Source: CAZCZR01 sp964503455
GTDB lineage: Bacteria > Bacillota > Clostridia > UBA1381
NCBI GenBank assembly: GCA_964503455.1
Contig: CAZCZR010000084.1
Location: forward strand, 1-6,404
Length of the DNA stretch: 6,404 nucleotides
Reading direction: 5' to 3'
Shown here: in pieces, positions 1-6,339 of the stretch
How the letters are laid out: every line of letters begins with the position of its first letter
Position numbering within the stretch: position 1 is the first letter of the stretch
Position numbers and translations under genes: made by a program
The notes under the pieces: generated by a model
What the model was told of the DNA's origin: nothing
Seen by the model: the letters and a program-made list of their open reading frames with translations, nothing else
Database searches by the model: none

Positions 1-17
1 TATATTTGATCACGGAC

Positions 18-46
18 AGCTGTCGTTACATCGGCAGCTTCTTTTG
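18..46 (+). terminator. Probable intrinsic terminator of a gene upstream of the window
   Basis: An 8-bp stem (AGCTGTCG at 18-25 with CGGCAGCT at 32-39, one G-U pair) encloses the six-base loop TTACAT and is followed by TCTTTT at 40-45. That is the form of a rho-independent terminator reading rightward. The other strand has no T-run after the stem, so it is assigned to plus. It would end a gene that lies before the window. The stem is short and the T-run is interrupted by a C, so the call is moderate. Confidence 0.5.
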
Positions 47-400
47 TACGCCTCCCTTGGGGGAAAGGCTTGCTTGCACACAGCCGATAGCCCTTTTGGG
101 GAAGGCTTTCGGTTGCAAAACCCTCAATGCGCACTGCGCCCGCGATGAAAACCGCATTAGGCTTGCGCCCCATTCAGGGGTACATAGGGGGAACGCCCCC
201 TATGCGCCGTTTCCTTTGTTTCGTTTCCTTTGGGCGAACAAAGGAAATGAAAATCGGGGTGAGGGAGAGATTGTGAATCTATGCGAGTTCGTCGGGGGCG
301 ATAACCCCCATCACAGAATCCGGACGAAAACGCAATTCCATGTTTTCCTTCCCCCAGAGTGTGCGGCATTGTCATTTGCCACTGCACCCACTTAATATAC
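47..400. repeat. Gene-free, hairpin-rich intergenic stretch; probable dispersed repeat or structured element
   Basis: No gene is supported here. The stretch holds several inverted repeats: an imperfect 12-bp stem 81-92/104-115 with one T-T mismatch; a perfect 9-bp stem 183-191/196-204 with loop AACG; an 11-bp stem 210-220/237-247, with a competing pairing 227-232/239-244; and GGGGG/CCCCC at 294-298/305-309. A related motif also occurs twice in direct orientation (55-78 and 92-117, both CCTT...GGGGAA..GGCTT...TTGCA). Long open frames exist on both strands (6-395 plus, 157-402 minus), but they overlap, lack ribosome binding sites and have low-complexity, unfamiliar translations, as expected of a G/C-rich repeat. 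I infer a dispersed intergenic repeat of the sort found in clostridial genomes; a structured RNA is the alternative. Confidence 0.45.
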
Positions 401-416
401 AAGGAGTGATCTTACC

Positions 417-1934
417 ATGAACTACATCTGTTATGCCGAAACGATGCGGGAGGCTGACCGCAGGGCGTCGGAGATCGGCGGCGTTGCGAGTATCGTGCTT
501 ATGGAAAACGCCGCTGCCGCTTGTGTTGACGAGCTGTACGCCTCATTTCCCGACCTTGCGAAAAGGCGCGTTGCCGTGATAGCCGGAAAGGGCAACAACG
601 GCGGCGACGGATTTTGTATCGCCAGACGGCTTTATAACGCGGGCGTTGATGTGACGGTATTTCTCGCGGCGGGAAATGTGTTTCACGGCGACGCGCTTAT
701 AAATTTCGAGATCATCAGAAAAATGAACGTAAGCATCGTAAGCATCGAGGATCCCGACACGCTTGACTGCGTTCTGCCCTCTTACGATATTGCCGTTGAC
801 GCTATATACGGCACGGGCATACACGGCGCGGTGCGCGGCATGAGCTATGACATAATCGAAAAGATAAACGAGTACGCAAGGTACGTCCTCGCGGTTGATA
901 TTCCCTCCGGCATAAATTCGGACACCGGAGAGATATGCGGCGTGTGCGTCAAGGCCGACAAGACGGTCACCTTCGCGGCGTATAAAATGGCGATGGCGCT
1001 GTTTCCGGGGTGCGAATGTATGGGCGAAGTCGTTGTGCGCGATATATCCATACCGCGTTATATCCTCGATGATATGAATATACCCTCCCGCGTTATAGAC
1101 GCGCAATCAGCCGCTATGATGATGCCGCGCCGCGCGGAGGATTCGCATAAGGGCGATTACGGCAAGGTGTTTGTTATAGCCGGCTCGCGCGGTATGACGG
1201 GCGCCGCGGCTATGGCTTGCGAGGCGGCGCTTTATTCGGGCGCGGGACTGGTGACGCTGGGCATACCCGAAAGCCTTAACGATATTATGGAGGTCAAGCT
1301 CACGGAGGTTATGACGCTGCCGCTTCCGGAGGAGGACGGGCATCTGTCGGCGGACGCGTTTGAGGCGGTAAGGCGTCAGGCGGAAAAATCCGACGTTATA
1401 CTTTTCGGCCCGGGACTTGGCAGAAGCGAGGGCGTGTTCAGGCTGTGCGAGCAGCTCCTAAAAACCTCGAAGATACCCGTTATCCTCGACGCCGACGGAC
1501 TTAACGTTATATCGGAACACCTGTCCGTCCTTGAGGACAGCGGCTGCGACCTTATACTTACCCCTCACGAGGCGGAAATGGCGCGCCTTACCGGCATGGA
1601 TATTGACTACGTGCGGGATAACCGCCTGCTTGTAAGCGCGGAATTTGCGCGCGAATACGGCGCTACCGTGATATTAAAGGGTCATCACACCGTTGTAACA
1701 TCTCCCGATGAAAGACAATATATTAATATGACGGGCAATGCGGGCATGGCTACGGGCGGCAGCGGAGATGTGCTTGCGGGCATGACGGCGGCGCTTCTGG
1801 CGCAGGGCATACCCCAGACCGAGGCGGCGGCGCTTGCCGTATACTTCCACGGCGCAGCCGGAGATAAATGCATGGAAAAATACGGCATACACGGCGTGAC
1901 TCCCACAAGGATGCTTGAGTTTGTGCGCCTGTGA
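417..1934 (+). CDS. nnr: Bifunctional NAD(P)H-hydrate epimerase / ADP-dependent NAD(P)H-hydrate dehydratase
   Basis: Cytosolic metabolite-repair enzyme. The N-terminal domain interconverts R- and S-NAD(P)HX, the hydrated damaged forms of NAD(P)H, and the C-terminal domain dehydrates S-NAD(P)HX back to NAD(P)H using ADP. The YjeF_N-type epimerase domain spans about residues 1-225, with the signature NNGGDG at 60-65, DAIYGTG at 128-134 and DIPSG at 161-165. The ribokinase-like dehydratase domain spans about 240-505, with GSRGMTGAA at 256-264, GPGLG at 331-335, DADGLN at 358-363, TPHEAE at 382-387 and GNAGMATGGSGDVL at 440-453; D451 is the expected catalytic aspartate. The 505-residue length matches bifunctional family members such as E. 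coli Nnr (about 515). The ATG at 417 follows AAGGAG (401-406) with a 10-base gap. In Firmicutes this gene often lies near acpS and alr; alr is next here. No frameshift or missing motif is seen. Confidence 0.96.
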   Translation: MNYICYAETMREADRRASEIGGVASIVLMENAAAACVDELYASFPDLAKRRVAVIAGKGNNGGDGFCIARRLYNAGVDVTVFLAAGNVFHGDALINFEIIRKMNVSIVSIEDPDTLDCVLPSYDIAVDAIYGTGIHGAVRGMSYDIIEKINEYARYVLAVDIPSGINSDTGEICGVCVKADKTVTFAAYKMAMALFPGCECMGEVVVRDISIPRYILDDMNIPSRVIDAQSAAMMMPRRAEDSHKGDYGKVFVIAGSRGMTGAAAMACEAALYSGAGLVTLGIPESLNDIMEVKLTEVMTLPLPEEDGHLSADAFEAVRRQAEKSDVILFGPGLGRSEGVFRLCEQLLKTSKIPVILDADGLNVISEHLSVLEDSGCDLILTPHEAEMARLTGMDIDYVRDNRLLVSAEFAREYGATVILKGHHTVVTSPDERQYINMTGNAGMATGGSGDVLAGMTAALLAQGIPQTEAAALAVYFHGAAGDKCMEKYGIHGVTPTRMLEFVRL

Positions 1935-1976
1935 TCCCGACAGGCTATGCCGAGGCGAATGTCCAAAAATTACAGC

Positions 1977-2005
1977 TGGAAATCCGGCGCGGCATATGCT
2001 ATAAT
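1977..2005 (+). promoter_or_regulatory. Extended -10 sigma-A type promoter for alr
   Basis: In the 94-base gap between nnr and alr lies a perfect TATAAT (2000-2005) preceded by TGC (1997-1999), an extended -10. A 17-base spacer separates it from TGGAAA (1977-1982), which matches TTGACA at four of six positions. A start near 2012 would give a leader of about 17 bases carrying GGAAAGAAG before the alr ATG. There is no clear terminator after nnr, so readthrough is also possible. Alr and the toxin-antitoxin pair can thus be expressed independently of nnr. Confidence 0.7.
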
Positions 2006-2028
2006 AACAAAGGAAAGAAGAAGATAAT

Positions 2029-3207
2029 ATGTATACAACACGATCATGGGCGGAGATAGATCTCGGGGCGCTTGCGTATAATATGAGAAGCATACGCGCC
2101 CGCACCGAAAAGACTGCTATGGTAACGGCGGTCATAAAATCGGACGCATACGGCCACGGGGCTGTCATGGCGGCGGAAACGCTTCTCAAAAACGGCGCGG
2201 ACAGATTTGCCGTCGCGACGGTAAGCGAGGCTGTCGAGCTTAGAAACGCCGGCATAACCGTTCCTATCCTTATTCTCGGCGCCACCGTTGCCGAGGAAGC
2301 GGAGGAAATCGTCAGGCGGGATATAACGCCGGCGGTGTTCACATTTGAATACGCGCAGGCGCTTTCGGCGGAGGCGGTACGGCAAAGCAAGACCGTCACC
2401 GTTCATATCAAGCTGGACACCGGTATGTCGCGCATAGGCTATGTGGCGGGCGCCGACGACAATGCCGTAACCGATGAGATCATACGCATCTCAAGGCTTG
2501 ACAATGTGTTTGTCGAGGGGATATTTTCCCATCTGTCAACAGCCGATGAAAGCGATCACGCCTATACCCGCGCCCAATTCGCGCGTTTTACGGCGGTGTG
2601 CGATTTGCTTGAAAAAAAGGGCGTTAAAATCCCTGTGCGCCATATAGCAAACAGCGCGGCTATAATGATGTTCCCCGAAATGCACCTGGATATGGTGCGC
2701 GCGGGTATAGTTCTGTACGGATATTATCCGTCGGAGGAGGTGGACAAAAGCCGCCTGGCGATAAAGCCGGTGATGAGCTTTAAGTCGCGCATATCGTATG
2801 TGAAGCGCCCCGGCGCCGGCAGAGGCGTCAGCTACGGCAATACCTTTGTCACCGATGAGGACACCGTTGTTGCGACGGTGCCTGTCGGCTACGCGGACGG
2901 GTACTCGCGCATTATGTCGGGGAAGGCGGAAATGCTTGTAAACGGAGAAAAATTCAAGGTCATCGGAAGAATTTGCATGGATCAGTGTATGATTGACGTG
3001 ACAAATGCCAATAATATCAGTATAGGTGACGAGGTAATTCTCTTCGGAAGCGGAGGCATAACCGCGGACACGGTCGCCGGATGGCTCGGTACTATAAGCT
3101 ATGAGGCGCTGTGCATGGTCGGCAGGCGTATTCCGCGCGTATACACCGAAAACGGCAGCGCGGTCGGAGAAGTCGATATTTTAAGGCAGAAGCGTATCAT
3201 GCCTTAA
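2029..3207 (+). CDS. alr: Alanine racemase, PLP-dependent
   Basis: Converts L-alanine to D-alanine in the cytosol for peptidoglycan precursors. The N-terminal TIM barrel opens with the typical SWAEIDLGAL (6-15) and carries the PLP lysine K37 in AVIKSDAYGHG (34-44). The motif KLDTGMSRIG (128-137) contains the conserved R136 and K128, which corresponds to the carbamylated lysine of the Geobacillus enzyme. HIANSAA (205-211) and MVRAG (222-226, R224 near the PLP pyridine nitrogen) follow. The C-terminal beta domain supplies the second catalytic base, Y269 in GVSYG, the gate tyrosine Y288 in GYADG, and RICMDQ (314-319). The 392-residue length is normal. The ATG at 2029 is fixed by family alignment; its ribosome binding site is only moderate (AGGAAAG at 2011-2017). 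It is probably co-transcribed with the downstream antitoxin and mazF, as in B. subtilis alr-ydcD-ydcE. Confidence 0.97.
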   Translation: MYTTRSWAEIDLGALAYNMRSIRARTEKTAMVTAVIKSDAYGHGAVMAAETLLKNGADRFAVATVSEAVELRNAGITVPILILGATVAEEAEEIVRRDITPAVFTFEYAQALSAEAVRQSKTVTVHIKLDTGMSRIGYVAGADDNAVTDEIIRISRLDNVFVEGIFSHLSTADESDHAYTRAQFARFTAVCDLLEKKGVKIPVRHIANSAAIMMFPEMHLDMVRAGIVLYGYYPSEEVDKSRLAIKPVMSFKSRISYVKRPGAGRGVSYGNTFVTDEDTVVATVPVGYADGYSRIMSGKAEMLVNGEKFKVIGRICMDQCMIDVTNANNISIGDEVILFGSGGITADTVAGWLGTISYEALCMVGRRIPRVYTENGSAVGEVDILRQKRIMP

Positions 3208-3237
3208 GGAAATAAAAATGAAGGGAGCCTGATTGCT

Positions 3238-3405
3238 TTGTCACACAAAAAAGACAGCGGCGCCGACGCAAAAGCTGCCGAGGAGCTGCTGAAGGAAGGC
3301 TACGCTTTTATGGGCGAAATAAATCTTGAGCTTGCCGGCGAGGGCGCCGCAGCTGACGAGGAAGCGTTCGCCGCGTATGAAAGCGGACTGACGGAGTGTG
3401 AATAG
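3238..3405 (+). CDS. Short MazE/EndoAI-like antitoxin lacking the ribbon-helix-helix domain
   Basis: A 55-residue acidic protein encoded between alr and mazF, where Firmicutes carry the EndoAI (YdcD) antitoxin. It begins at TTG (3238), 10 bases after AAGGGAG (3221-3227). In frame upstream there is only the alr stop at 3205-3207, so no longer ATG form exists. Residues 17-32 (LLKEGYAFMGEINLEL) resemble, from memory, the C-terminal toxin-binding part of B. subtilis EndoAI (LMRRGYMEMAKINLNI), and the protein ends in TECE where EndoAI has AECE. The EndoAI N-terminal ribbon-helix-helix DNA-binding region (about 45 residues) is absent. The stop lies 3 bases before the mazF start, implying translational coupling. 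By inference it neutralises the MazF toxin by occupying its RNA-binding surface; DNA binding is not expected. That a gene is present is well supported; antitoxin function rests on position and the short similarity. Confidence 0.8.
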   Translation: MSHKKDSGADAKAAEELLKEGYAFMGEINLELAGEGAAADEEAFAAYESGLTECE

Positions 3406-3408
3406 AAA

Positions 3409-3756
3409 GTGATTGTAAAAAGAGGAGATATTTATTATGCGGATTTGAGTCCCGTAGTCGGTTCCGAGCAGGGCGGCGTCCGTCCTGTGCTGATAATACA
3501 GAACGACGTCGGCAACAAATACAGCCCGACTGTTATTGCGGCGGCTATAACGAGCAGGATAAATAAGGCGAAAATGCCCACCCATATCGAGCTTCTTGCA
3601 AAGGATTACGGTCTTTTGAAGGACTCGGTAATTCTCACCGAGCAGATAAGGACCATTGACAAAAAACGTTTAAGGGAAAAGATCGGCCGTCTTGACGACG
3701 GACTTATGCACAGGGTCAACAAGGCTTTAAACGTGAGCTTCGGTCTTGATGAATAG
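3409..3756 (+). CDS. mazF: MazF/EndoA-type mRNA interferase toxin
   Basis: Sequence-specific endoribonuclease of a type II toxin-antitoxin system. It acts as a dimer that cleaves single-stranded mRNA; the close homologue B. subtilis EndoA cuts at UACAU. The 115-residue protein follows EndoA almost throughout: MIVKRGD at 1-7, DLSPVVGSEQGGVRPVL at 12-28, AAAIT at 44-48 and DSVILTEQIRTIDKKRL at 72-88. R25 and T48, the catalytic residues of EndoA, are both present, so the toxin appears intact. The start is GTG at 3409, with GGAG (3393-3396) lying inside the end of the antitoxin gene. The 3-base gap after the antitoxin stop and the weak start codon suggest that toxin translation depends on antitoxin translation. 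An identical UACAU cleavage site lies in the hairpin just after the stop. Confidence 0.96.
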   Translation: MIVKRGDIYYADLSPVVGSEQGGVRPVLIIQNDVGNKYSPTVIAAAITSRINKAKMPTHIELLAKDYGLLKDSVILTEQIRTIDKKRLREKIGRLDDGLMHRVNKALNVSFGLDE

Positions 3757-3776
3757 TATGTAGCTTCGGCTACATA
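3757..3776 (+). other. Perfect UUCG-capped hairpin directly after the mazF stop codon
   Basis: TATGTAGC (3757-3764) and GCTACATA (3769-3776) form a perfect 8-bp stem closed by C-G around the tetraloop TTCG, an unusually stable loop in RNA. It begins at the base following the mazF TAG. The downstream sequence is purine-rich with no T-run, so it is not itself a classical terminator; it may protect the 3' end after termination at the next repeat. The descending arm contains TACAT (3771-3775). Confidence 0.7.
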
Positions 3777-3784
3777 GGAAAAAG

Positions 3785-3837
3785 AGAGGTTATCGCATGG
3801 CGGAACACACGTCCGTTTTCAATGCAATAACCTCTTT
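3785..3837. terminator. Bidirectional intrinsic terminator between convergent genes
   Basis: A 14-bp inverted repeat, AGAGGTTATCGCAT (3785-3798) with ATGCAATAACCTCT (3822-3835), has one C-A mismatch. The 23-base loop contains a further small stem, CGGA (3801-3804) with TCCG (3812-3815). Read leftward it is followed by CTTTTTCC (3784-3777), a good T-run for the minus-strand secreted protein, whose stop is about 20 bases away. Read rightward it is followed by TTTGATTTATGATT, a weaker tail for the alr-mazF transcript. Confidence 0.8.
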
Positions 3838-3854
3838 GATTTATGATTGGGAGC

Positions 3855-6260
3855 TTATTTTCCGAAAAGCTGCACACTTTCGGCAAGAGCCGCCGGCGAT
3901 ATGCCGTCCTTGAAGCAGTACGCCTTATACGCGCCGCCGCTTAAAAACGCGCTTTCGGATATGAAGTATACCATGCCTGTGCCGTTTTCGTTAAACGTTT
4001 CGCGGACGTCCACGTGCGTAAAGTTGCCGTCGGCGTCAAATTTTGCGATATACGTCCTGTAATGATCTCTTTGCGCCGCCATTGCTTCGGTGTCGGTGCT
4101 TAAAAAGCCGAAGCCTATTTTCAATTCGCCGTCGGAGATCATCGAGGTCTGATATGATATTGTTCCCATATCGCTGTTCTCGGATTGGATGTATCTGCAA
4201 AGCTCCGTTTCGGCGGGTTCGATGCTTATCTTTTCGGTGACGCCGCCGATGGAGGCGTGGCTTTTATTGACCGAAAGGCTCTGTTTGCCGTTTATGTAGC
4301 TGAGATTTATTCCGTCGCCGCTTATATAAAGCCTTGCCAGTATTTTATTGGAGTCGTAGCTGACCTCGCCGCCATCGGGACTGTATTTAAGCGTAAGCTC
4401 CGCCGAAGCGCCGTCACCGTCAGCAGCAGCCGTTATCTCGCCCGTTTCCTCGGACTGCTCGGCGTTGCTCCACTCGGCTGTAAATCCCTCGCCGTAAAGC
4501 GCCTTTGTAATCTTAAATTCGCCGTCGCTTTTTATATCCGCTCCCAGATCGAAAGCTCCGCTGTATTTTCCCGCGGGAAGCACCAGCGTTACTATCGCCG
4601 TATCGCCTATGGTGTCAATGCTCGTTGTTATGTTAATCGCCTCCGGATCGGGAGTAGGCTCCTCTGTTGGCATCTCTGTCGGCATCTCCGTCGGTATCTC
4701 CGTCGGTATCTCCGTCGGAGAGGGCTCCTCAGTGGGCAGCTCCGTGGGCATCTCTGTCGGAGAAGGCTCCTCTGTGGGTATTTCAGTAGGCATCTCTGTC
4801 GGTATCTCCGTCGGTATCTCCGTCGGTATCTCCGTCGGAGAGGGCTCCTCAGTGGGTATTTCCGTCGGTATCTCCGTAGGCATTTCCGTCGGAGCGGGTT
4901 CCTCTGTGGGTATTTCAGTAGGTATCTCCGTCGGCAGCTCCGTGGGAGATGGCTCCTCGTCAAGAGTTACCGTTGTGTCGGTCGTGTAATAAATGCTCTC
5001 CTCAAGCCGCTTCAAATCATCTGCATCATTGTTCATATAATACTCCGAGTAGAAATCCGTTCCGTCAAACAGGCTGTCGGCAAGGAAAATGACGTTGTTG
5101 AACCTCGGTGTGAGGATAAAGTAATATCTTCCGTTTATGTACTTCATCTCATTCCTTGTATAGCGGAAGGACGCGACTCCGTCCTGCTCCTTGTCATACA
5201 CGTCCTGAGAAGAGGTATCATGGTTTTTGTCAAAGCGCGTATCATCGCAGACAATATTGTCATGGGTTGACCAGCCGTGATGAGGCGTATTGACGCCCGT
5301 TCCGCTGCTTTCGTTATACGGCTCCGATATGGAAGCGTCCGAGCGCAGGAAGTACTCGTGCGACACAGCTCCCGCGTCTTTGTTCGTATCAGCCGACACG
5401 GGGTCGTCATACGTAATATCGACATGGTAATACTTACCGTCAAGCTTTACCGCAACCCACGCGTGGTTCATTTCCTCCGCCGTGACAAATTCGGATTCTA
5501 TGCCGACTTTTTCAAGCAGGTACATATACGCAAGCGCGTATCCCTGACATACTGCCTTCTTATCCACAAGCGCGCCGTATGCGCTGTATGAATGTATCTC
5601 CGGCTCGAAGCTCGTACCCGTGCTTGCCAAGTCAACGTCATATTCAACCGTCTTGACAAGGTAATCATGAAGCAGCAGCGCCTTGTCGAAATCGTCCATC
5701 TCCGGCGTTATCAGCTGTGATATAATCGCCTCGCCCCAACGGATAAACAGCCTCTCGTCCGCCTCCGATGTTACATCGCTGTATTCGGGGGTCAGAGCTA
5801 TCGACACCGCGTCTATACGACCTCCCGCGTTCAAGGCGTATTGCGTTTGGACATAGAAGATTTCCGGATGCGAGTAAAGTATATCAAAATACACCTCGCT
5901 GTAGCCTTGCAAGGCCTGACTCAAAACCCAGTTGTAATCCTTGCAGTCCTCAACGGACACGGTGGCAATTGTTATTTCCGCCTCGCGGTTTTTAAGTCCG
6001 CTGATTATTTTCTGTCTTACCTCATCGCTTCCGAGCAGCTCCTTGATACGCTGCACAGCGGCTATATCGCCCGCGTCGGCGTCGGTTTCTTCAAACATCG
6101 AAACGCTCTTTTCGCCGAGGTAAGCCGCAGGAAGGTCATAGCTGTATTCAATGTTTATTTGTCCCTTCGGCGCTTCCGGCTCCTTGGCAAAGGCTCCGGC
6201 ATAAGCCGCCGAAACCGCTATCGCCGTGATAAACGCCGCGATTTTCTTTTTTACAGTCAT
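3855..6260 (-). CDS. Secreted transglutaminase-like protein with Pro-Thr-Glu repeat stalk
   Basis: An 801-residue exported protein. MTVKKK and a hydrophobic core end in AFA-K, giving a signal peptide of about 25 residues. Residues 60-140 form a leader region with the HPEIFYV motif usual before clostridial transglutaminase-like domains. The core (about 190-330) has all three expected catalytic residues: C238 in AVCQGYA, H266 in MNHAWV and D281 in YHVDITYDDP. About 365-410 is a short beta-rich region. Residues 435-540 are a PTEx stalk, about 541-660 a possible beta sandwich, and about 680-801 a C-terminal region I cannot name. Substrate and reaction are unknown: such domains may be proteases, amidases or cross-linkers. 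No LPxTG signal, C-terminal membrane helix or SLH repeat is seen, so cell attachment is unclear. The ATG at 6260 is preferred over the one at 6290 because AAAGGCGG lies 7 bases before it and the signal peptide begins there. It is transcribed alone, converging on mazF. Confidence 0.9.
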   Translation of the reverse strand: MTVKKKIAAFITAIAVSAAYAGAFAKEPEAPKGQINIEYSYDLPAAYLGEKSVSMFEETDADAGDIAAVQRIKELLGSDEVRQKIISGLKNREAEITIATVSVEDCKDYNWVLSQALQGYSEVYFDILYSHPEIFYVQTQYALNAGGRIDAVSIALTPEYSDVTSEADERLFIRWGEAIISQLITPEMDDFDKALLLHDYLVKTVEYDVDLASTGTSFEPEIHSYSAYGALVDKKAVCQGYALAYMYLLEKVGIESEFVTAEEMNHAWVAVKLDGKYYHVDITYDDPVSADTNKDAGAVSHEYFLRSDASISEPYNESSGTGVNTPHHGWSTHDNIVCDDTRFDKNHDTSSQDVYDKEQDGVASFRYTRNEMKYINGRYYFILTPRFNNVIFLADSLFDGTDFYSEYYMNNDADDLKRLEESIYYTTDTTVTLDEEPSPTELPTEIPTEIPTEEPAPTEMPTEIPTEIPTEEPSPTEIPTEIPTEIPTEMPTEIPTEEPSPTEMPTELPTEEPSPTEIPTEIPTEMPTEMPTEEPTPDPEAINITTSIDTIGDTAIVTLVLPAGKYSGAFDLGADIKSDGEFKITKALYGEGFTAEWSNAEQSEETGEITAAADGDGASAELTLKYSPDGGEVSYDSNKILARLYISGDGINLSYINGKQSLSVNKSHASIGGVTEKISIEPAETELCRYIQSENSDMGTISYQTSMISDGELKIGFGFLSTDTEAMAAQRDHYRTYIAKFDADGNFTHVDVRETFNENGTGMVYFISESAFLSGGAYKAYCFKDGISPAALAESVQLFGK
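4641..4955 (-). repeat. 12-bp-periodic tandem repeat encoding the PTEx stalk
   Basis: About 315 bases of near-identical 12-base units (plus-strand form such as GGTATCTCCGTC) encode 22 PTE tetrapeptide units, mostly PTEI and PTEM, in residues 435-540 of the minus-strand secreted protein. A 6-base Pro-Ser, Pro-Ala or Pro-Thr insertion divides the array into blocks that each start EEP(S/A)PTE, at residues 435, 453, 471, 497 and 511, with a final EEPTP at 533. Block lengths are 18, 18, 26, 14 and 22 residues, all multiples of four plus two. The array stays in frame. It produces spurious open frames on both strands. Confidence 0.95.
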
Positions 6261-6267
6261 TGATTTA

Positions 6268-6275
6268 CCGCCTTT
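6268..6275 (-). promoter_or_regulatory. Ribosome binding site that decides the start of the secreted protein
   Basis: Read on the minus strand this is AAAGGCGG, one base from the ideal AAAGGAGG, placed 7 bases before the ATG at 6260. The in-frame ATG at 6290 has no such site (ACGTAAT precedes it) and would add ten polar residues ahead of the signal peptide. The start is therefore set at 6260. Confidence 0.8.
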
Positions 6276-6310
6276 CCGAGAATTTACCATATTACGTCTT
6301 ATATATAATA

Positions 6311-6339
6311 ATTATAACATATTTCAAACCAAATTGCAA
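6311..6339 (-). promoter_or_regulatory. Extended -10 sigma-A type promoter for the secreted protein gene
   Basis: On the minus strand, TTGCAA (6339-6334) is followed by a 17-base spacer and TATAAT (6316-6311), with TGT (6319-6317) directly before the -10. A start near 6304 gives a leader of about 43 bases that includes the AAAGGCGG site. The surrounding stretch, about 6285-6370, is markedly A/T-rich compared with the rest of the window, as expected of a promoter region. Confidence 0.75.

Noticed and set aside
6..395. A 129-codon open frame on the plus strand before nnr, with an 81-codon frame opposite it (157-402).
   Set aside because: No ribosome binding site, no recognisable motif, and it overlaps a terminator-like hairpin and several inverted repeats; openness on both strands fits G/C-rich repeat DNA.
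369..398. TTGTCA (369-374) and TAATAT (393-398) with an 18-base spacer, as a promoter for nnr.
   Set aside because: The implied start near 405 falls within the ribosome binding site at 401-406, leaving no usable leader, and the -10 match is poor.
2993..3020. TTGACG and TATCAG with a 16-base spacer inside alr, as a promoter for the toxin-antitoxin pair.
   Set aside because: It lies in conserved coding sequence more than 200 bases before the antitoxin and the -10 is weak; not enough to call.
3202..3209. Palindrome CCTTAAGG at the alr stop as an operator for the antitoxin.
   Set aside because: Only 8 bases, overlapping the alr stop codon, and the antitoxin lacks a DNA-binding domain.
4185..5270. 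A 361-codon plus-strand frame rich in RRYLRR repeats, plus a GISVG-repeat frame at 4609-4989 and an Arg-rich minus frame at 4628-4963.
   Set aside because: They are other-frame readings of the PTE repeat inside the well-supported secreted protein gene; the periodicity comes from the 12-base units.
6258..6290. Upstream in-frame ATG at 6290 as the start of the secreted protein.
   Set aside because: No ribosome binding site before it; the ATG at 6260 has a near-ideal one and begins directly with the signal peptide.
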